Below are positions 60,612 to 64,000 of a stretch of 64,000 nt of DNA, piece after piece. How positions within the stretch are numbered: position 1 is the stretch's first letter; each line of letters begins with the position of its first letter. The position numbers were made by a program, and so were the translations under genes. The notes beneath the pieces were generated by a model. The model was not told where the DNA came from. It worked only from the letters and a program-made list of their open reading frames with translations, and did no database searches. This stretch comes from Sphingomonas oryzagri (GTDB taxonomy: Bacteria; Pseudomonadota; Alphaproteobacteria; Sphingomonadales; Sphingomonadaceae). The stretch covers positions 310,001 through 374,000 of the forward strand of contig NZ_JARYGZ010000001.1 in NCBI RefSeq assembly GCF_029906645.1, given 5' to 3'.

Positions 60612-61768
60612 TGGCGGCCGTGAACCTTCCCCGTGTGATCCGCGTCGGCGGCGGGGCGCTCGCCGAGCTGCCCGCCGCGCTCGGCCAGTGCGGGCTGTCG
60701 CGGCCGTTCGTTGTCAGCGATGGCTTCCTGGCGGGTAACGGGATGCTCGACCGGCTGATGGCGGTGCTGGACGAGGCGGGGATGACCGCGCGCGCCTTCA
60801 CCGATACCGTGCCGGACCCGACCGTCGCCGTGGTCGAGGCCGCGCTCGCCGCGCTGCGCGAGGGCGATCATGATTGCGTGATCGGCTTCGGCGGCGGCAG
60901 CCCGATCGACACCGCCAAGGCGGTCGCCGCGCTGGCGATCGATCCGCGCCCGATCCCCTCGATGAAGGCGCCGGCCACCACCGACACGCCCGGCCTGCCG
61001 ATCGTCGCGGTGCCGACCACCGCCGGCACCGGATCGGAGGCGACGCGCTTCACGATCATCACCGACGAGGTTTCCAGCGAGAAGATGCTGTGCGCGGGGC
61101 TGGCCTTCCTGCCGACCATCGCGATCCTCGACTACGAGCTGACGCTGGCCAAGCCGCGCCGGCTCACCGCCGATACCGGCATCGACTCGCTCACCCACGC
61201 GATCGAGGCCTATGTGTCGAAGCGGGCGAATCCCTTTTCGGATGCGATGGCGCTCTCCGCGATGCGGCTGATCGCGCCCAACATCCGCCGCGCCTGCGAT
61301 GCGCCCGACGACCATGCGGCGCGCGAGGCGATGATGGTCGGCGCGCACCATGCCGGCCTCGCTTTCTCCAACGCCAGCGTCGCCCTGGTGCATGGCATGA
61401 GCCGGCCGATCGGTGCCTTCTTCCACGTGCCCCACGGGCTGTCCAACGCGATGCTGCTGCCGGCGGTGACGGCCTTTTCCGCGCCATCGGCCCGCACCCG
61501 CTACGCCGCCTGCGCGCGGGCGATGGGCGTGGCGCGCGAGGAGGAGGGGGACCAGTCCGCTGTCGCCCGCCTGCTCGACGAGCTGAGCGCGCTCAACGCC
61601 GATCTCGGCGTGCCGACGCCCGCCGCCTACGGCATCCCGCAGGCGCGCTACATGGAGCTGATCCCGATCATGGCCAAGCAGGCGCTCGCCTCGGGATCGC
61701 CGGGCAACAATCCGCGCGAGCCGGATGCCGCCGAGATCGCCGATCTCTACCGCCAGGTCTTCGTCTGA
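60611..61768 (+). CDS. Iron-containing alcohol dehydrogenase / maleylacetate reductase family
   Basis: 385 aa from ATG 60611. Cofactor motif GFGGGSPIDTAKAVA (GGGSxxD), then metal-ligand segments DTGIDSLTHAIEAYV (Asp and His) and HGMSRPIGAFFHVPHGLSNA (two His). Four ligands and length fit the Fe/group III family, which covers alcohol dehydrogenases and maleylacetate reductases. Maleylacetate reductase would fit an aromatic ring-cleavage route, but no ring-cleaving dioxygenase is in the window. Confidence 0.92.
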   Translation: MAAVNLPRVIRVGGGALAELPAALGQCGLSRPFVVSDGFLAGNGMLDRLMAVLDEAGMTARAFTDTVPDPTVAVVEAALAALREGDHDCVIGFGGGSPIDTAKAVAALAIDPRPIPSMKAPATTDTPGLPIVAVPTTAGTGSEATRFTIITDEVSSEKMLCAGLAFLPTIAILDYELTLAKPRRLTADTGIDSLTHAIEAYVSKRANPFSDAMALSAMRLIAPNIRRACDAPDDHAAREAMMVGAHHAGLAFSNASVALVHGMSRPIGAFFHVPHGLSNAMLLPAVTAFSAPSARTRYAACARAMGVAREEEGDQSAVARLLDELSALNADLGVPTPAAYGIPQARYMELIPIMAKQALASGSPGNNPREPDAAEIADLYRQVFV

Positions 61769-61848
61769 CCGGCATTTCCTAGGCACAATGCCAGCTTGTT
61801 GCGCGGTGCGACGGCGGCCAGAAAAAACAGCGACCACGAGGGGACGAC

Positions 61849-62079
61849 ATGAGCACCGAAATCCGCATTCCCAAGATCGGCATGACGATGACCGAGGCGA
61901 CGCTGACCGAGTGGCTGGTGCCCGACGGCGGCACGGCGACGGCGGGCACGCCGCTCTATGCGGTGGAGCTGGACAAATCGACCAACGAGGTCGATGCGCC
62001 CGTCTCTGGCACGCTCAAGGTGATCGGCCAGATCGGCGAGACCTACGAGGTGGGAACGCTGATCGCGACGATCGAGTGA
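61849..62079 (+). CDS. Free-standing lipoyl carrier domain
   Basis: 76 aa, a single biotinyl/lipoyl-type beta barrel with the modified lysine K43 in AVELDKSTNEVDA (DKST, as in acetoin- and pyruvate-type E2 lipoyl domains). It has no linker, subunit-binding or catalytic domain. Ribosome site GAGGGGACGAC. With the E2 core 665 bases downstream it forms a split E2; it would carry acyl groups from the E1 pair (27238-29225) to the core. Confidence 0.9.
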   Translation: MSTEIRIPKIGMTMTEATLTEWLVPDGGTATAGTPLYAVELDKSTNEVDAPVSGTLKVIGQIGETYEVGTLIATIE

Positions 62080-62081
62080 CC

Positions 62082-62699
62082 ATGAAGCTCTACAATTCGA
62101 TCGGCCCCAGCCCGCGCATCGTGCGCATGGCGGCGGCCGAAAAGGGCATCGCGCTCGATCTCGTTGAGATCGACATCATGGGCGGCGAGTGCCGGCGCGA
62201 TCCGTACATGGCGGAGGTCAATCCGCTCGGCGCGCTGCCCGCGCTGGAGACCGACGCGGGCCAGATCATCACCGAGGTGCTGGCGATCGGCGAATATTTC
62301 GAGGAATTGGTGCCCTCGCCACCGCTGATCGGCACCACGCCGGAGAAGCGGGCCGAGGCGCGGATGTGGGCGCGCCGGATCGATCTCGGCTTCGCGACCC
62401 CGCTGACGCTGGGCTTCCGCGCTGCGGAAGGGCGGCCGATGTTCGAGCCGCGCCTGATCGTGGCGCCGGAGGAGGCCGCACCCTCGCTGAAGGCGATGGC
62501 TTTCTGGACGCTCGATTTCCTGAACCGGCAATGCGCCGCGCGGGATTATGTCGCGGGTGCCACGCCCACCATGGGCGACATCCTGCTCCTCGCCTTCGTC
62601 GATTTCGCCAAGGCGGTGGGGATGGACCCGATCGGCGAGCGGGCGTGGCTGGCGGCGTGGCACGCGCGCATGTCCGCGCGACCGAGTGCGGCCGCCTGA
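62082..62699 (+). CDS. Glutathione S-transferase family protein
   Basis: 205 aa. Thioredoxin-like N-terminal domain with IGPSPRIVRMAAAEKGI, cis-Pro motif NPLGALPAL and D/E at the glutathione site; all-helical C-terminal domain (GATPTMGDILLLAFVDFAKA). Starts two bases after the lipoyl gene and sits between carrier and E2 core. May conjugate or isomerise a pathway intermediate with glutathione, or remove halide/ether groups. Confidence 0.88.
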   Translation: MKLYNSIGPSPRIVRMAAAEKGIALDLVEIDIMGGECRRDPYMAEVNPLGALPALETDAGQIITEVLAIGEYFEELVPSPPLIGTTPEKRAEARMWARRIDLGFATPLTLGFRAAEGRPMFEPRLIVAPEEAAPSLKAMAFWTLDFLNRQCAARDYVAGATPTMGDILLLAFVDFAKAVGMDPIGERAWLAAWHARMSARPSAAA

Positions 62700-62743
62700 T
62701 CTAGCACTTTCCAGAGGTTACGCCGGCCGCCCCCGCGCCTCTT

Positions 62744-63511
62744 ATGCGGGGCATGACCACCGACACCATTGACGAGGCGCTGGCCGGCCGCCTCGAGCTT
62801 ATCGGCCTGCCTCGCGGCTCCTATGCGGTTAAGCCGCACGACCGACTGCGCCGCGTCATCGCCCAGCGCATGACCGAGAGCGCGCGCGACATCCCGCACT
62901 TCCCGCTCGGCATGGAGATCGGCCTCGACGCCCTGCTCGCCGCGCGTGCTGCGCACAATGGCGGGGAGGGGGCGGCCCGCGTCTCGGTCAACGATCTGGT
63001 GGTGAAGGCGGCGGCCCTCGCGCTGATCGAGGTGCCCGAGGCCAATGTCAGCTACGTGCCGGAAGGGATGCTGCAGCACGCCCATGCCGATGTCGCCGTG
63101 GCGGTGGCGATCAAGGGCGGGCTGATGACGCCGATCGTGCGCGAGGCGGAGGGCAAATCCGTCACCGCCATCGCCGCCGAGCTGAAGGACCTCGCCGATC
63201 GTGCCCAGCGCTTCCGCCTCCAGCCGGACGAATATACCGGCGGCACCTTCACCGTCTCCAACCTCGGCATGTTCGGGGTGACGAGCTTCGGGTCGATCAT
63301 CAACCCGCCGCAGGCCGCGATCCTCTCGGTCGGCGCGGCGCGCACCCGGCCGGTGCTGCGCGACGGCGCGCTGGCGGAGGAACAGGTGATGACGGTGACG
63401 CTCACCTGCGATCATCGCGCGCTCGATGGCGCGACGGGCGCGCGCTGGCTCAAGGCCTTCCGCGCGCTGATCGAGGCGCCGGCGCGGCTGTTCGAGGGGG
63501 CGGGGGCATGA
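62744..63511 (+). CDS. 2-oxoacid dehydrogenase E2 catalytic core without lipoyl domain
   Basis: About 255 aa (ATG 62744; ATG 62753 is 3 residues shorter). Chloramphenicol-acetyltransferase-like fold with the active-site HRALDG motif (H224, D228 in TCDHRALDGATGARW), VIKGGLMTPIVREAEGK and GTFTVSNLGMFGVTSFGSII. Ordinary E2 proteins carry lipoyl and peripheral-subunit-binding domains ahead of this; both are absent, since the core begins at about residue 25 (KPHDRLRRVIAQRMTES). It should work with the separate lipoyl protein. Overlaps the last SDR gene (ATGA). Confidence 0.92.
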   Translation: MRGMTTDTIDEALAGRLELIGLPRGSYAVKPHDRLRRVIAQRMTESARDIPHFPLGMEIGLDALLAARAAHNGGEGAARVSVNDLVVKAAALALIEVPEANVSYVPEGMLQHAHADVAVAVAIKGGLMTPIVREAEGKSVTAIAAELKDLADRAQRFRLQPDEYTGGTFTVSNLGMFGVTSFGSIINPPQAAILSVGAARTRPVLRDGALAEEQVMTVTLTCDHRALDGATGARWLKAFRALIEAPARLFEGAGA

Positions 63512-64000
63512 GCGGACGGATCGAGGGCAAGGTCGCGCTGGTCACCGGCGGCGCCTCCGGGCTGGGCGAGGCGATCGTGCGCCGCTTCGTCGCGGAGGGC
63601 GCGAAGGTGGTGATCGCCGACATCGACGCTACGCAGGGCGAGGCGCTGGCAGCGGAACTGGGCGACGCGGCGAGCTTCGTGCGGCTCGACGTGACCAGCG
63701 AGCCGGCCTGGCTCGATGCGCTGGCCGAGGCGGGCCAGCGGCACGGCCATCTCGACGTCCTCGTCAACAATGCCGGCATCACCACGCTCGGTTCGATCGA
63801 GGCGCTGTCGCTCGACGGCTTCCGCAATATGCTCGACATCGATCTGATCGGCGTATTCCTCGGCTGCAAGCACGCGATCCCGCTGATGAAGGGGCGCAAT
63901 GCGTCGGTCATCAACATGGCCTCGATGTGCGGCATTCGCGCCAATGCCGATCTCGTCGGCTACAATGCGGCCAAGGCGGCGGTGACGATGCTCACCAAGT
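63508..64000 (+). CDS. Short-chain dehydrogenase/reductase (F), C-terminus cut by window end
   Basis: 164 aa are visible and the frame is open at the edge. ATG 63508 overlaps the E2 core stop. Classical SDR: VALVTGGASGLGEAIVRRFV, acidic IADID favouring NAD, VNNAGIT, INMASMCG Ser and YNAAK catalytic pair. Its role in the lipoyl/E2 operon is unknown; oxidation of a secondary alcohol to the ketone before oxoacid cleavage is one possibility. Confidence 0.92.
   Translation, partial: MSGRIEGKVALVTGGASGLGEAIVRRFVAEGAKVVIADIDATQGEALAAELGDAASFVRLDVTSEPAWLDALAEAGQRHGHLDVLVNNAGITTLGSIEALSLDGFRNMLDIDLIGVFLGCKHAIPLMKGRNASVINMASMCGIRANADLVGYNAAKAAVTMLTK

Noticed and set aside
60611-61768. Definite maleylacetate reductase assignment
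   Set aside because: Family motifs do not separate it from other iron alcohol dehydrogenases, and no intradiol or hydroxyquinol dioxygenase is in the window.
1-64000. CRISPR array, tRNA or rRNA gene, prophage or insertion sequence
   Set aside because: No regularly spaced direct repeats, cloverleaf-forming sequence, rRNA motifs, integrase or transposase reading frames were seen; a covariance-model scan would be decisive for RNA genes.

Overview
The window is a very GC-rich, densely coded piece of an alphaproteobacterial chromosome. The gene content, the two intergenic repeat families (for example the element at 12525-12600) and the wealth of Rieske oxygenases, TonB-dependent receptors and zinc-independent reductases suggest a sphingomonad. 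This is inferred from style and content; no rRNA or other taxonomic marker is present. I found no tRNA, rRNA, CRISPR array, transposase or phage gene.

Region 1 (1-10.3 kb) is an alcohol-oxidation locus. It holds the end of a PQQ alcohol dehydrogenase with the extra aspartate typical of lanthanide-using enzymes and a LuxR-type response regulator. A convergent minus-strand set follows: aldehyde dehydrogenase (exaC type), DUF779 protein, FIST-domain protein and PAS hybrid histidine kinase. The last two resemble the NosP/NahK nitric-oxide-sensing pair. Pseudoazurin, an EthD-like protein, methionine sulfoxide reductase B and two small secreted proteins follow.

Region 2 (10.5-16 kb) is more housekeeping in nature: an OmpR/EnvZ-type two-component system, a beta-carbonic anhydrase overlapping a SulP transporter (probable bicarbonate uptake), and a TorF-type outer-membrane protein behind a structured leader.

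Region 3 (16.2 kb to the end) is a catabolic supercluster of about 45 genes in operons of both orientations. It encodes six Rieske non-heme-iron oxygenase alpha subunits, a Rieske ferredoxin, a 2Fe-2S ferredoxin, a cytochrome P450, two TonB-dependent receptors, two MFS transporters, an acyl-CoA ligase and two acyl-CoA dehydrogenases. It also has a DUF35 protein beside an SCP2-type thiolase, a crotonase, a 2-oxoacid-dehydrogenase-type E1 alpha/beta pair, and a split E2 (free lipoyl carrier and separate catalytic core). Further members are an iron alcohol dehydrogenase, a GST, five complete SDRs plus one cut by the window edge, three medium-chain reductases, and small NTF2-, ABM-, VOC-, NIPSNAP- and ThuA-like proteins. 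Regulators are two TetR proteins and a LuxR-type protein with no luxI nearby.

The likely logic is: outer-membrane uptake through TonB receptors; inner-membrane transport by MFS proteins; oxygenation and demethylation/hydroxylation by Rieske and P450 enzymes; redox and isomer steps by SDR, MDR, VOC and NTF2 proteins; CoA activation; beta-oxidation-like shortening; and a TPP/lipoyl oxidative cleavage. The substrate cannot be read from sequence. A large, poorly soluble, multi-oxygenated natural or xenobiotic compound is the best inference. Several enzymes lack canonical catalytic residues (two Phe-for-Tyr SDRs, a crotonase without both Glu, a DUF35 protein without its zinc cysteines, a thiolase with GEP for GHP), so the cluster may use unfamiliar chemistry.
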